DNA of 64,000 nt from Actinomyces oris (GTDB lineage Bacteria > Actinomycetota > Actinomycetes > Actinomycetales > Actinomycetaceae), in assembly GCF_001553935.1 (NCBI RefSeq), contig NZ_CP014232.1, forward strand, positions 1,364,001 to 1,428,000, given 5' to 3'. How positions within the stretch are numbered: the stretch's first letter is position 1; each line of letters opens with the position of its first letter. The position numbers and the translations under genes were made by a program. Positions 33,784 to 43,007 of this stretch are shown piece after piece. The notes beneath the pieces were generated by a model. The model worked only from the letters and a program-made list of their open reading frames with translations. It searched no databases and had not been told where the DNA came from.

Positions 33784-34503
33784 TCAGTGGATCGTCTCGA
33801 GGATGGTCGTCCGCAGCTCATCGATGGACTGACCGCTGGACCCGGCGTTGACGGCGATGATGGCGTACTTCCCCTTCTCCTTGGTGGGGGTTGCAATGAG
33901 GGAGCCGTTGACCGTCTGGCCTCCGATGTTCGCGGTGTAGTTGAGCACGGCCGCCTCGCCATTGGCGGTCTGCTCGGTGGAGTAGCCGGTCGAGGTCCCT
34001 CCGGGGATCGAGGTGAGGGCAGGGCTCAGCTCATCCTCGGTCGGAGGTGCGGTGGCGGGAACGACGGTCTTGGAGACGTTGGCGTTGCCGAGGTACGGCT
34101 CGGTGCCGGTGTCGGGGGCCTTGTAGTAGATGTCGGATGTCCCGTCCAGGGGGGTGGCCTGCCAGCCCTCGGGCACTGCGAAGGAGATGCCGACGGTGGG
34201 GGCGGTGATCTCCTGGTAGCCCGCGGGCGTCGCCTTGGGGAGATCGCTCTTCGTGGCACTGGCGGAGGCGCTGGCGGAGGCCTTGTCGTCGTCCTTGTCG
34301 GTCTTGTCCGCTTCGGCGTCCTTCTTGCTGTCCTGGGTCTCGCTGTCCTTGGCGTCGCCCTTGTCCGATTCCGCCGAGCTGTCGGAGGCGGCTGAGCTGG
34401 ATGAGTCGGAGCCCTCACTGCTCTGAGAGCAGGCGGTCAGAACGGGGGCGGCGGTCAGAGCGAGGCCGGCCAGCAGGGTCGCAGCGGTGCGTACGGGTTT
34501 CAT
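33784..34503 (-). CDS. Secreted lipoprotein with Ser/Asp/Lys-rich spacer (LpqN-like size)
   Basis: 239 residues from ATG 34503 (GGAG upstream). The signal peptide ends in LTAC, a lipobox. A 60-residue spacer rich in Ser, Asp, Glu and Lys precedes a folded C-terminal domain of about 150 residues: APTVGISFAVPEGWQATPLD, SIPGGTSTGYSTEQTANGEA and KGKYAIIAVNAGSSGQSIDE. A frameshifted paralogue lies directly upstream at 34647-35332. The domain recalls the LpqN/LpqT and Mog1-like lipoprotein folds of actinobacteria, but this is by shape, not certain homology. Confidence 0.82.
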   Translation of the reverse strand: MKPVRTAATLLAGLALTAAPVLTACSQSSEGSDSSSSAASDSSAESDKGDAKDSETQDSKKDAEADKTDKDDDKASASASASATKSDLPKATPAGYQEITAPTVGISFAVPEGWQATPLDGTSDIYYKAPDTGTEPYLGNANVSKTVVPATAPPTEDELSPALTSIPGGTSTGYSTEQTANGEAAVLNYTANIGGQTVNGSLIATPTKEKGKYAIIAVNAGSSGQSIDELRTTILETIH

Positions 34504-34646
34504 GATGCTCCAGTGTTTGAGTGCGAGTGTGACACCAAGGGCATCACGTCTTGGTGGGATTGCACGATGGGGATGGTTCCCCATCGTGGACTGAAGGGAG
34601 GCTTGCGGTTACTGGGCTGCGACAGGCTGGCTGTCGCCTCTGCTCG

Positions 34647-35332
34647 TCAGTGGGCGGTCGTGAGGATGGTGGACACGATGGTGTTGACCTCCTGGTCGCT
34701 GCCGGCCGTCACGGCGATGCGCACGTAGGTGCCCGACGACGTCGGAACGGCGATGACCGCGCCGGCCGTCTGGACGCCCTGAACCTGTGCGGTCGAGGTG
34801 TCGACGGCGGCCTGCCCGTAGGTGGATGGCTTGGTGGAGTAGCCCGTCGGCGTGCCTCCCTGCCGGGTGATGGTCTCGTCCAGGCTCGCCTGGGACGGGG
34901 GTGTGGAGGAGGTCTCGGCCTCCTTGGCGACCGCGACGCTGTTGAAGGACAGGCCGCCGCTCTGCGAGAACCGGCCGTAGAAGGCGTCGGTGCTGTTCAG
35001 GCGCTGGGTGAGAGTGGACGGATCCACCCCTGGGCCCGGGCGAGCAGCGCCTTCTGGGCCTCGGGAAGGGCATTGAGGTCCTCCCAGTCCTCGGGGATCG
35101 CGAAGGTGAGGCCGGATGTCGGTGCGGTGACCGCCTGGTGGCCCGCTGGGATGGAGGGGGCGGCGCTGCCGGAGGCGCTCGCGCCGCCCCCGCTCGACGA
35201 CGTCGCCGCGGCTGCGGGGGCCGAGCCGGTCGCTGTCGCTGCGGCCGAGCCCGCCGACGAGGGGCTGGTCTGCGAGCAGCCCGCCAGGATGAGGATGGTG
35301 GCCAGAGCCAGGGTGGCGCGCGTGGTTCTCAT
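34647..35332 (-). pseudogene. Paralogous lipoprotein gene interrupted by a single-base frameshift
   Basis: The N-terminal half starts at ATG 35332 (GGAG upstream; MRTTRATLALATILILAGCS, lipobox LAGC) and reads to ALLARAQG, where it runs out of frame and stops at 34997. The C-terminal half continues in another frame as VDPSTLTQRLNSTDAFYGRF to 34647. Adding one C to the C4 run at 35027-35030 (plus strand) restores one frame of about 229 residues. The rebuilt protein parallels its downstream neighbour: TSGLTFAIPEDWEDL against TVGISFAVPEGWQAT, and GGTPTGYST against GGTSTGYST. True mutation, phase variation or a sequencing error are all possible. Confidence 0.8.
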
Positions 35333-35495
35333 GGTGTCTCCGGGGTGAGGGCGTGATCGTGACGTGACCATAGCGGTGTCGTCGAACAGCGGTGTTTCAA
35401 GCGGTTGGTTGGCATGTTGCAGGTCGGCGCGACGACCGGCGGAATTCCAGCGGCAGCATCTCAAGGAGTAGCCCACGTCACTGCTGGTCCCAGAA

Positions 35496-35516
35496 GTTGA
35501 GTGGAATAGACTCAAC
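35496..35516. promoter_or_regulatory. HAIR operator (HspR site) upstream of clpB
   Basis: GTTGAGT-N7-ACTCAAC is a perfect palindrome matching the HAIR consensus except the outer base pair. It lies 61 bases before the clpB start, placing clpB in the HspR regulon. Confidence 0.88.
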
Positions 35517-35576
35517 TCTGCGAAGGTTGTGGTGACCAGAAGACGCAACACGTCACTACCTCTGAAGGAGATCCGC

Positions 35577-38258
35577 ATGGACACCAACTACACCACCAAG
35601 TCGCAGGAGGCGATCTCCGGGGCCATGCAGGCCGCCGCCGCGGCCGGCAACCCCCAGATCGAGCCCGCGCACCTGCTCGTTGAGCTCCTCTCCCAGCCCG
35701 ACGGCGTCGCCGCCGGACTCCTGGCCGCGGTCTGCCCCGACGCGGCGGCCCGCCAGGCCGTCGGCGCCTCCGCGCGCCGCATCCTCACCCAGCTGCCCGC
35801 CTCCTCGGGCTCCTCCATGACCCAGCCCCAGCCCTCGCGCTCCCTGCTGGCCGCCCTGGAGGCCGCCTCGACGGTCGCCAAGGAGCTGTCCGACGAGTAC
35901 ATCTCCACCGAGCACCTGCTCATCGGCTTGGCCAAGGGCGACACCTCCGGCTCCGCCCCCACCGTGGCCCGCATCCTGGCCGACGCCGGTGCCACCCCGG
36001 AGGCCCTCATCGAGGCCCTGCCCCAGGTCCGAGGCTCCTCCCGAGTCACCTCCGCCAACCCCGAGGGCACCTACAAGACCCTCGAGAAGTACGGCACCGA
36101 CCTCACCGAGGCCGCCCGGGAGGGCCGCCTCGACCCGGTCATCGGCCGTGACGCCGAGATCCGCCGCGTCGTGCAGGTCCTGTCCCGGCGCACCAAGAAC
36201 AACCCCGTCCTCATCGGGGAGCCGGGCGTGGGTAAGACCGCCGTCGTCGAGGGCCTGGCCCAGCGCATCGTCGCCGGCGACGTCCCCGAGTCCTTGCGCG
36301 GCAAGCGCCTCATCTCCCTGGACCTGTCCGGGATGGTGGCCGGCGCCAAGTACCGCGGTGAGTTCGAGGAGCGCCTCAAGGCGGTCCTCAAGGAGATTAA
36401 GGACTCCGACGGGGAGGTCATCACCTTCATCGACGAGCTGCACACCGTCGTCGGCGCCGGCGGCGGCTCCGAGGGCGCCATGGACGCCGGCAACATGCTC
36501 AAGCCCATGCTGGCCCGGGGCGAGCTGCGCATGGTGGGTGCCACCACCCTGGACGAGTACCGCGAGAACATCGAGAAGGACCCCGCCCTGGAGCGCCGCT
36601 TCCAGCAGGTCTTCGTCGGTGAGCCCAGCGTCGAGGACACCGTGGCCATCCTGCGCGGCATCGCCCCCAAGTACGAGGCCCACCACCAGGTGACCATCTC
36701 CGACGGCGCCCTCGTGGCCGCCGCGACCCTCTCCGACCGCTACATCACCGGTCGCCAGCTGCCGGATAAGGCCATCGACCTGGTCGATGAGGCCGCCTCC
36801 CGGCTGCGTATGGAGCTCGACTCCAGCCCCGTCGAGATCGACGAGCTGCGCCGCCGCGTGGACCGCATGCGCATGGAGGAGGCCTACCTGGACGAGTCCA
36901 TCGAGGACGTCTCCAAGGCCGACCCCGCCGACGTCGAGCGCCTCGAGCGCCTGCGCGCCGAGCTGGCCGACGCCTCCGAGGAGCTGGCCTCGCTCAACGC
37001 CCGCTGGGAGGCCGAGAAGGCCGGCCACAACAAGGTCGGTGAGCTGCGCGCCGCCCTGGACGAGATGCGCACCCGCGCCGACCTGGCCGAGCGCGAGGGC
37101 AACTTCGAGGAGGCCGGCCGCCTGCGCTACGGCGACATGCCCGCCCTGGAGCGCCAGATCCGCGAGGCCGAGGCCGCCGACGACGCCGCCGAGCAGGCGG
37201 CAGGCGAGCCGATGATCGCCGAGCAGGTCGGCGCCCCCGAGATCGCCGAGGTCGTGGGGGCCTGGACCGGCATCCCCGTGGGCAAGCTCCTCCAGGGTGA
37301 GACCGAGAAGCTCCTGACCATGGAGGACGTCATCGGCGAGCGCCTCATCGGCCAGAAGGCCGCCGTGGCCGCCGTGGCCGACGCGGTGCGCCGCTCGCGG
37401 GCCGGCATCTCCGACCCCGACCGCCCCACCGGCTCCTTCCTCTTCCTGGGTCCCACGGGCGTGGGCAAGACCGAGCTGGCCAAGGCCCTGGCCGAGTTCC
37501 TCTTCGACGACGAGCGTGCCATCGTGCGTATCGACATGTCCGAGTACTCCGAGAAGCACTCCGTGGCGCGCCTCGTGGGTGCCCCTCCCGGGTACGTCGG
37601 CTACGAGGAGGGCGGCCAGCTCACTGAGGCCGTGCGGCGTCGGCCCTACTCCGTGGTCCTGCTCGACGAGGTCGAGAAGGCCCACCCCGAGGTCTTCGAC
37701 ATCCTCCTGCAGGTGCTCGACGACGGCCGCCTCACCGACGGCCAGGGGCGCACGGTCGACTTCCGCAACGTCATCCTCGTGCTCACCTCGAACCTGGGCA
37801 GCCAGTTCCTCACCGACCCGCTCACCAGCCCCGAGGAGAAGCGCAACGGGGTCATGAGCGTGGTCCAGGCCTCCTTCAAGCCGGAGTTCCTCAACCGCCT
37901 TGACGACATCATCATCTTCGAGGCCCTCTCCAAGGAGGAGCTGGGCGAGATCGTCGGCATCCAGCTGGCGCGCATCGCTCAGCGCCTGACCGGCCGGCGC
38001 CTGAGCCTGGAGGTCACCGACGCCGCCCGCAGCTGGCTGGCCGACGAGGGCTATGACCCCGCCTACGGGGCCCGGCCGCTGCGCCGCCTCGTCCAGCGCG
38101 AGATCGGCGACCGCCTGGCCCGCATGCTGCTGGCCGGGGAGGTCCTCGACGGGCAGAAGGTCGTCGTTGACAGGGTCGATGGCTCTGAGGGGCTCACGCT
38201 GCGGGCCGAGGGCGAGGCGCACCTTCCGTCGGCCTCCTCGGCGGCGTCGCCGGCCTGA
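35577..38258 (+). CDS. clpB: ATP-dependent disaggregase ClpB (Hsp104 family)
   Basis: 893 residues from ATG 35577 (AAGGAG upstream; the in-frame GTG 48 bases earlier lacks one). The N-terminal Clp repeat domain (1-150) is followed by AAA module 1 with Walker A GEPGVGKT (214-221). A coiled-coil middle domain (about 410-540; [20 protein letters not shown]) follows, then AAA module 2 with Walker A GPTGVGKT (625-632) and the [22 protein letters not shown] region. ClpB extracts proteins from aggregates and hands them to DnaK-GrpE-DnaJ, encoded at 16.6-20.4 kb. The long middle domain distinguishes it from ClpA and ClpC. The HAIR site upstream implies co-regulation with dnaK. Confidence 0.98.
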   Translation: MDTNYTTKSQEAISGAMQAAAAAGNPQIEPAHLLVELLSQPDGVAAGLLAAVCPDAAARQAVGASARRILTQLPASSGSSMTQPQPSRSLLAALEAASTVAKELSDEYISTEHLLIGLAKGDTSGSAPTVARILADAGATPEALIEALPQVRGSSRVTSANPEGTYKTLEKYGTDLTEAAREGRLDPVIGRDAEIRRVVQVLSRRTKNNPVLIGEPGVGKTAVVEGLAQRIVAGDVPESLRGKRLISLDLSGMVAGAKYRGEFEERLKAVLKEIKDSDGEVITFIDELHTVVGAGGGSEGAMDAGNMLKPMLARGELRMVGATTLDEYRENIEKDPALERRFQQVFVGEPSVEDTVAILRGIAPKYEAHHQVTISDGALVAAATLSDRYITGRQLPDKAIDLVDEAASRLRMELDSSPVEIDELRRRVDRMRMEEAYLDESIEDVSKADPADVERLERLRAELADASEELASLNARWEAEKAGHNKVGELRAALDEMRTRADLAEREGNFEEAGRLRYGDMPALERQIREAEAADDAAEQAAGEPMIAEQVGAPEIAEVVGAWTGIPVGKLLQGETEKLLTMEDVIGERLIGQKAAVAAVADAVRRSRAGISDPDRPTGSFLFLGPTGVGKTELAKALAEFLFDDERAIVRIDMSEYSEKHSVARLVGAPPGYVGYEEGGQLTEAVRRRPYSVVLLDEVEKAHPEVFDILLQVLDDGRLTDGQGRTVDFRNVILVLTSNLGSQFLTDPLTSPEEKRNGVMSVVQASFKPEFLNRLDDIIIFEALSKEELGEIVGIQLARIAQRLTGRRLSLEVTDAARSWLADEGYDPAYGARPLRRLVQREIGDRLARMLLAGEVLDGQKVVVDRVDGSEGLTLRAEGEAHLPSASSAASPA

Positions 38259-38317
38259 TCCCGGAACCCGACCGCACCAGTCGCCTGACGCGGAGGCTGT
38301 GACAGGCCAGTGATGAG

Positions 38318-38350
38318 GGGGCGGGCCCACCTGAGTGGTGGGCCCGCCCC
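38318..38350 (+). terminator. Terminator after clpB
   Basis: GGGGCGGGCCCACC (38318-38331) pairs perfectly with 38337-38350, loop TGAGT, followed by TT. It separates clpB from the convergent DUF3152 gene. Confidence 0.85.
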
Positions 38351-38410
38351 TTCGTGCTGCGTGCTGCTGGCTCACGCTGCCGGCTCATGCTGTCAGCGGC
38401 GTCGCGGACC

Positions 38411-39442
38411 TCAGCCGGGCTGGTTGTCCTGGGTGGGCCAGGCGTTGTAGACGCAGCCGCCGGCCAGGTCGTGGCTCTGCTGAGCCATGAGTGGGGCCTT
38501 GAGGCCGGCCCCGGCGCAGAACTCGTGCTCGTGGCCGAGGAAATGGCCCACCTCGTGGTTGGTGACGTAGGTGCGGTAGGAGTCGACGTCGGGGTAGGTC
38601 ACGGCGCCCCAGTTCCACCGGTCGGAGTTGATGACCACGTTGTCCCCGTTGCGGCAGCTCCACATGCCGCCGGTGTCCAGCGGTGAGCACAGGGCGTCGG
38701 CGCTGGGTGGCGTGGCGATGTTGAAGGTGAAGTCCGCGCTCGCGGGGTCGGCCACGGGCTGGAAGGACGTGTTCTGCGCGGTGGGCCAGCCGCGCTCGTC
38801 ATTGAGGATGCGCTCCACGATGGGGGCCGCGGCTGCGGCGTCGACATGCGTGCCGCCCTCGACTCGCAGCACGTAGCGGTAAACGGTGGCGGCCGCGGGC
38901 TGGGAGACGGGAACGGCCGGCGCAATGGTCCAGCTGCCGTTGCCGACGGCGCCGGAGTGCGCGAAGCCCTCGGAGTCCAGCTGCGGGGACGGCAGCGCCG
39001 AGGCCGACGGCGTCGGTGAGGCTGAGGGGGCGGCCGAGGCCGACGGCGAGGCCGCGCGGGCAGTGGACGCCCGGGCGGAGGACTGGGCGGCGGCCTTGGC
39101 CGGGGTTGAGGACTGGCGTGCGGAGGAGCCCAGCGACAGGGCGAAACCGGGGTGGAGCCCCCAGACCCGCAGCCCGACGACGATCAGGGCCAGCGCCACG
39201 ACGAAGGTCGTGCCGTACAGGAGCCGGTTGCGGGCGCGACGCCGACGTCGCTCCCGGCGGGCGATGGTGAGGGCTCGCCGGCTGGCGGGATCGGGGGCGT
39301 CCGACGAAGGGCGCTGCGGGGAGGGCCGGCCCTCGGGGCTGCGTCGATGACCGGCGGATGTTCGACGGCGTCCAGATGTCGACGACGAGGCGCGGCCGGG
39401 GCGGGAGGGGCGCCGCGGCGGCTGCGGGGTCGAGGGACGCAT
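38411..39442 (-). CDS. DUF3152 zinc-metalloprotease-like secreted protein
   Basis: 343 residues from ATG 39442. A 95-residue basic, Pro/Ser/Arg-rich cytoplasmic part leads to a membrane anchor (LLYGTTFVVALALIVVGLRV), an Ala/Ser/Pro spacer, then the DUF3152 domain outside the membrane. That domain contains VYRYVLRVEGGTHVDAAAAA, DNVVINSDRWNWGA and the zinc signature HEVGHFLGHEH with a downstream CxxG-type cysteine pair. The HExxHxxGxxH arrangement is that of metzincin-like peptidases. Substrate unknown. Four cysteines could form disulfides. Confidence 0.88.
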   Translation of the reverse strand: MRPSTPQPPRRPSRPGRASSSTSGRRRTSAGHRRSPEGRPSPQRPSSDAPDPASRRALTIARRERRRRRARNRLLYGTTFVVALALIVVGLRVWGLHPGFALSLGSSARQSSTPAKAAAQSSARASTARAASPSASAAPSASPTPSASALPSPQLDSEGFAHSGAVGNGSWTIAPAVPVSQPAAATVYRYVLRVEGGTHVDAAAAAPIVERILNDERGWPTAQNTSFQPVADPASADFTFNIATPPSADALCSPLDTGGMWSCRNGDNVVINSDRWNWGAVTYPDVDSYRTYVTNHEVGHFLGHEHEFCAGAGLKAPLMAQQSHDLAGGCVYNAWPTQDNQPG

Positions 39443-39527
39443 GCGACCATCGTAGGGGCGTGCGTCCGACCAACCCGCCGGGAGGCATCCCTGCGCGCCC
39501 AAGGTCACATGCGGCGTCGGGGCAGCC

Positions 39528-40157
39528 TCAGACGATCTCGTAGCCGATGTCGGGGGCGAGCGCCTTCAGCAGGGCGTAGAGCGTGGCGTCGGCCAGCGGG
39601 GCGGTGTCCCGGGGCAGAGCCGGCAGGCTGTCGCGCGCGGGGGAGAACAGCACTGTCATCTCGCCCCCGGTCATCGTCGAGCGGGCGCGCAGGCCGTCGA
39701 CGTCGGGCAGCTGAATCCGGATGGCGCGCGCCCAGGCCCGGCACGTCGAGCGCGGGGCGCTGTCGAGGCTGACCGAGGCGCCGTTGCGCAGCGCCCAGGT
39801 ACTGGTGAGATCGAGCAGGCGCAGCGGACGAGTCGCCTCCCAGACCTGCAGAAGAGGCATATCGCTGCGCGTGTCGATGACGCGGGTATCGGCGAAGACC
39901 TCCGCCACGCACGTGAGCAAGTCACCGGCGGTGTAGAGGACCCCGTGCTCCGGATGCTCCCCCGTCGGCAGCGGGTGCGGATCCCAGCGGCATCGCGGGT
40001 GCGGCCCCCAGGTCCGCAGCTCGCCCCACGGCAGGGGGTGAGGGCTGAGCGCGAAGGCGACGCGGGCGAGCTCGGCGTGCTCCACCGTCACGATGTCGTC
40101 CGGGCGGGTGTCGAGCGTCGACGGCGGCTGCGGAGGATTCTTCGGTCGGGGACTCAC
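39528..40157 (-). CDS. RES-domain toxin
   Basis: 209 residues from GTG 40157, whose GTG overlaps the antitoxin stop (GTGA). The RES domain runs from about residue 28: AELARVAFALSPHPLPWGEL, CRWDPHPLP (the RWDP block), GVLYTAGDLLTCVAEVFADT (YTA and EVF blocks) and MPLLQVWEATRPLRLLDLTS. RES toxins are ADP-ribosyltransferase-fold enzymes that destroy cellular NAD+. The partner upstream is an Xre/ParS-type antitoxin, the standard order for this family. No disruption of the frame is seen. Confidence 0.85.
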   Translation of the reverse strand: MSPRPKNPPQPPSTLDTRPDDIVTVEHAELARVAFALSPHPLPWGELRTWGPHPRCRWDPHPLPTGEHPEHGVLYTAGDLLTCVAEVFADTRVIDTRSDMPLLQVWEATRPLRLLDLTSTWALRNGASVSLDSAPRSTCRAWARAIRIQLPDVDGLRARSTMTGGEMTVLFSPARDSLPALPRDTAPLADATLYALLKALAPDIGYEIV

Positions 40158-40744
40158 CGGTGGTCCGCATCCGAGAACTGCTGGACCACTGCCGCCGGGT
40201 CCCCGCCGGCGATCAGCCACTGCGCGGGTGTCGCCCCGTCGAGCAGCTCGGGATCCGACGTCGTCATCCGCGCCTCGATGGTGGCCGGCGTCAGCCCCTC
40301 GCGCAGGGCGGGCACCACCGTTGCCAGGCCCGGGATCGGGCGGCCCTCATGGAACTGCCACGTGGGGAATCTCAGCGACCGCCCCTCGCGGTAGGCGTAG
40401 AGGGTGCGCCCGGCCGCGCGGGTGATCGTCGTCGTTGTCCGGCTGAGCAGGGTGGCGACCTGGCGGGTACTCAGAGAGCGCGCCAGCGTGCAGGCCGCCT
40501 GGACGGCCTCATGCTGGGCGGTGAGCTGCTCGGCGTACGTGCGATCGGACAGGACGCGCTCCACTGTGCGGGCTGTGGACTTGCTGTGGCCGCGAGGGGT
40601 GGTTCGAGCCAGGAAGTCGGTCATGCCGGCGGATACCGGGCCGACGCCTCCCTGCGATGTGCGGGCAGTGGCCTCGCGCATCGCGTCCGCGAGCTCCTCG
40701 TCGCTGAGGTCGAGGTGGTCGAGCAGGCCGGCAAGAACAGTCAT
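40154..40744 (-). CDS. Xre/DUF2384-like antitoxin of the RES pair
   Basis: 196 residues if it starts at ATG 40744; an in-frame ATG at 40783 would add 13 residues, and neither has a strong ribosome site. The middle holds an HTH-like region (SLSTRQVATLLSRTTTTITR), and the C-terminus PELLDGATPAQWLIAGGDPA with AVVQQF is the ParS/DUF2384 toxin-binding segment. It neutralises RES by blocking the active site and probably represses the operon. The start region holds TGCACTGAGTGTGCA and GCATGTGCATGC palindromes (about 40759-40782), likely autoregulatory sites. The RES gene follows with a GTGA overlap. Confidence 0.8.
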   Translation of the reverse strand: MTVLAGLLDHLDLSDEELADAMREATARTSQGGVGPVSAGMTDFLARTTPRGHSKSTARTVERVLSDRTYAEQLTAQHEAVQAACTLARSLSTRQVATLLSRTTTTITRAAGRTLYAYREGRSLRFPTWQFHEGRPIPGLATVVPALREGLTPATIEARMTTSDPELLDGATPAQWLIAGGDPAAVVQQFSDADHR

Positions 40745-41168
40745 GGAGTGAGTGTAATGCACTGAGTGTGCATGTGCATGCATCCATGATGCGTCTCGGT
40801 GATTTCTGGCGGGGTCGGCGGCCTCGTCGTTGGAGAGGCTCGCGGCATGTATTTGAACCGGAAACAAGAATCTCGTAAGTGTTATGCAACTGTGACCAAC
40901 GCGGTGCTGCACTGCGAACCTGGATGAAATCACAAAAGAGTCTGGGTGGCGACGGGAGGTTGTGGCGGCCAGCAATCCCAGCAGCCCCAACAGACCGCAT
41001 GGTCGGGGAACTCTGTGCTGGTAGGAGCCGGTTAATTGTGTGAAAACTGAGACCAAGTCGTCACTCACGTCACGGGGAGGGCACGTGGAGGTCACACTTG
41101 AGCGGATTATTCCGATGAGGGCCTTTCTGCCTTGCAATTCTCTTACTGGAAGGTGCCATGATGCCGCC
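40745..41168. other. Divergent intergenic region between the RES/Xre pair and a TetR gene
   Basis: 424 bases, AT-richer than its surroundings. Near the antitoxin end lie short palindromes (TGCACTGAGTGTGCA). I see no further gene: the frames here are short or have shadow-type composition. Promoters for both divergent genes must be inside, but I cannot place them. Confidence 0.6.
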
Positions 41169-41972
41169 ATGAACACTGTCAGTACCCCGACTTCGCCCCA
41201 AGCTGCCCCGGCTAGGCGGCGCGGACCCGGGCGCCCCCGAGCGGGCAGCGAGGACAAGCGAGCACGCATCCTCAATGAAGCCGTGGTTCTCTTCGGAGAG
41301 CACGGGTATGCCGGCACCTCCCTGGCCGACATCGCCAACGCGGCAGACATTTCCAAGGCCGGACTCCTGCACCACTTCTCCTCCAAGGACGAGCTCTTCT
41401 GCAAGGTGCTGGAGCGCCGTGACCGCGAGGACGCCCTGAGCATTCTCGTGGAGTCCCCGGCCGTCGAGGGCGACGCCGCCACGGCCCCCGTCGACACCGT
41501 CGGCAACCTGGACACCCTCGACGTCGCGGGTGTCTCCGACCTTGACGGCAACCCCTGGGCCCTGCTGGAGCGCTACATCGAGCTACTCGAGCGCAACGTC
41601 GCCCACCGGGACCTCACGGCGATCTACACCGCGACGGCAGTCTCGGTCCTCGACGCCGAGCACCCCGCGCACCGGTGGATGGCCAACCACCTCAACAGCG
41701 CCGTCGAGCGCTTCGAGTCCAGCTTCGAGGCCGGCAAGACCGCCGGGATCGTGGACCCGCAGATGCCTTCGCGCCTCGTGGCTCGCAGCCTGGTCGCCCT
41801 CATCGACGGTCTCCAGCTGCAGTGGCTGTGCTCGACGACGCCCGGGACGGCCGCCTCGGAGGCTCTGTCCACCGACCTGGTGGCGGAGATCCGCCTCTAC
41901 GCCGACTGCCTGCGCAGCCAGTGGGAGGTCCAGGAGACCCCGGAGACCCCTCAGCGGCCCAAGGCGGCCTGA
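41169..41972 (+). CDS. TetR/AcrR family transcriptional regulator
   Basis: 267 residues from ATG 41169; GGAAGG lies 13 bases upstream. The TetR DNA-binding domain is RARILNEAVVLFGEHGYAGT, SLADIANAADISKAGLLHHF, then SSKDELFCKVLERRD. A ligand-binding helical domain follows, with an Asp/Val-rich insert (about residues 100-120) and a C-terminal helix bundle (WALLERYIELLERNVAHRDL, ARSLVALIDGLQLQWL). The target genes are not evident; the neighbours are the RES/Xre pair on one side and a convergent phosphatase on the other. Confidence 0.9.
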   Translation: MNTVSTPTSPQAAPARRRGPGRPRAGSEDKRARILNEAVVLFGEHGYAGTSLADIANAADISKAGLLHHFSSKDELFCKVLERRDREDALSILVESPAVEGDAATAPVDTVGNLDTLDVAGVSDLDGNPWALLERYIELLERNVAHRDLTAIYTATAVSVLDAEHPAHRWMANHLNSAVERFESSFEAGKTAGIVDPQMPSRLVARSLVALIDGLQLQWLCSTTPGTAASEALSTDLVAEIRLYADCLRSQWEVQETPETPQRPKAA

Positions 41973-42043
41973 CGGTCACAGGCGCCGCGTCGCACCGGAC
42001 TCGGCACGCCACGAATCCTCATCAGAATCCCTATCCATCCCAT

Positions 42044-42074
42044 CCGGCTCGGGAACCTCGTGTTCCCGAGCCGG
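42044..42074. terminator. Bidirectional terminator between tetR-like and HAD genes
   Basis: CCGGCTCGGGAAC (42044-42056) pairs perfectly with 42062-42074 around loop CTCGT. It lies between two convergent genes. Confidence 0.85.
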
Positions 42075-42128
42075 TCCTGTACTCGGGCGCCGGTCGTGAG
42101 CGGGTGGCCCGCTCGGCACCGGCCCGGT

Positions 42129-42809
42129 TCAGCGATCCGCCCACAGCAGCAGGTGTGGGGTGATGGAGGCCAGGTCCGGGACGACGACGAGGCCGGGGTC
42201 GGCCGGGAAGTGCTTGGTGGCTCCGATCTGCACGACGTGGATCCCGTTGCCCCGGGCCGAGGCCGCCCCCGTGGGGGAGTCCTCGACGACGACGCAGTCC
42301 TGGGGCCGCAGGTCGAGGCGCTCGACCGCCGTGGCGTAAGGCAGTGGATCGGGCTTGGCCCCGACGCCGTCGTCACCGGTGACCAGGACGGCGAAGACGT
42401 CGCCGAGCGCGGAGGCCACCTTCTCGACGATCCGGCGCGGTGAGGCCGAGACGATCCCCTGAGCCAGCCCCACCTCCGAAAGCGCCGAGGTGATCCGCAG
42501 CGCTCCGGGCAGCAGGGGAGGGGCGGCGCTCACGGAGGCCTCGACGTCGTGCGCGATCGCCTCGAAGACCTCCTGCGTGGCAGGGTCGTCCCAGGAGCGT
42601 GTGGCGCCGGTGGCGGCAATGAGCTCACGGGCCTGACGGATCGAGGCCCCCGTCATCTGGGCGACGAGCTCGGGGCGCGGGTCACCGCCCAGGGCCTGGC
42701 AGTGGTGGATGAATGCCTCGTCCCAGAAGGGCTGGGAGTCCATGAGGGTGCCGTCCATGTCCCACAGGACAGCGCGCACCGTGAAGTTGGGAGTGGGGGA
42801 GGTCGTCAT
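42129..42809 (-). CDS. HAD-superfamily phosphatase (beta-phosphoglucomutase/GPP-like)
   Basis: 226 residues. HAD motif I AVLWDMDGTLMDSQPFWDEA has the nucleophile and general acid aspartates. Motif II is IVSASPRRIVEKV, motif III is the lysine in GVGAKPDPLPYATAVERL, and motif IV is CVVVEDSPTGAASARGNGIH. The helical cap follows motif I. Family members dephosphorylate small sugar or polyol phosphates. It is single, convergent with the TetR gene; an ordinary housekeeping role is likely. Confidence 0.9.
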   Translation of the reverse strand: MTTSPTPNFTVRAVLWDMDGTLMDSQPFWDEAFIHHCQALGGDPRPELVAQMTGASIRQARELIAATGATRSWDDPATQEVFEAIAHDVEASVSAAPPLLPGALRITSALSEVGLAQGIVSASPRRIVEKVASALGDVFAVLVTGDDGVGAKPDPLPYATAVERLDLRPQDCVVVEDSPTGAASARGNGIHVVQIGATKHFPADPGLVVVPDLASITPHLLLWADR

Positions 42810-43007
42810 GAGAAATAGCCTAACCGGAGGGTGGCGCAGCGCACAGGGTCTGGGCGTGCTGCCTCATGACCCGCCTGCCGGTGCTCAGGGCTATGCGCTG
42901 CGTCGTCGTCCTGGCAGACTGCCGTCAGGACGTCAGGTGGTGCACGCGCCCGATCCCAACAGGGTGTGCAGGTGGCGGCGCAGTCGGAGGGGCCGGGAGG
43001 AGAGCGG

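Noticed and set aside
35556..38375. Long open frame (over 900 codons) on the strand opposite clpB
   Set aside because: High third-position G+C in clpB leaves the opposite strand free of stops; its translation is Gly/Val/Leu/Asp-rich low complexity with no domain, and clpB is certain.
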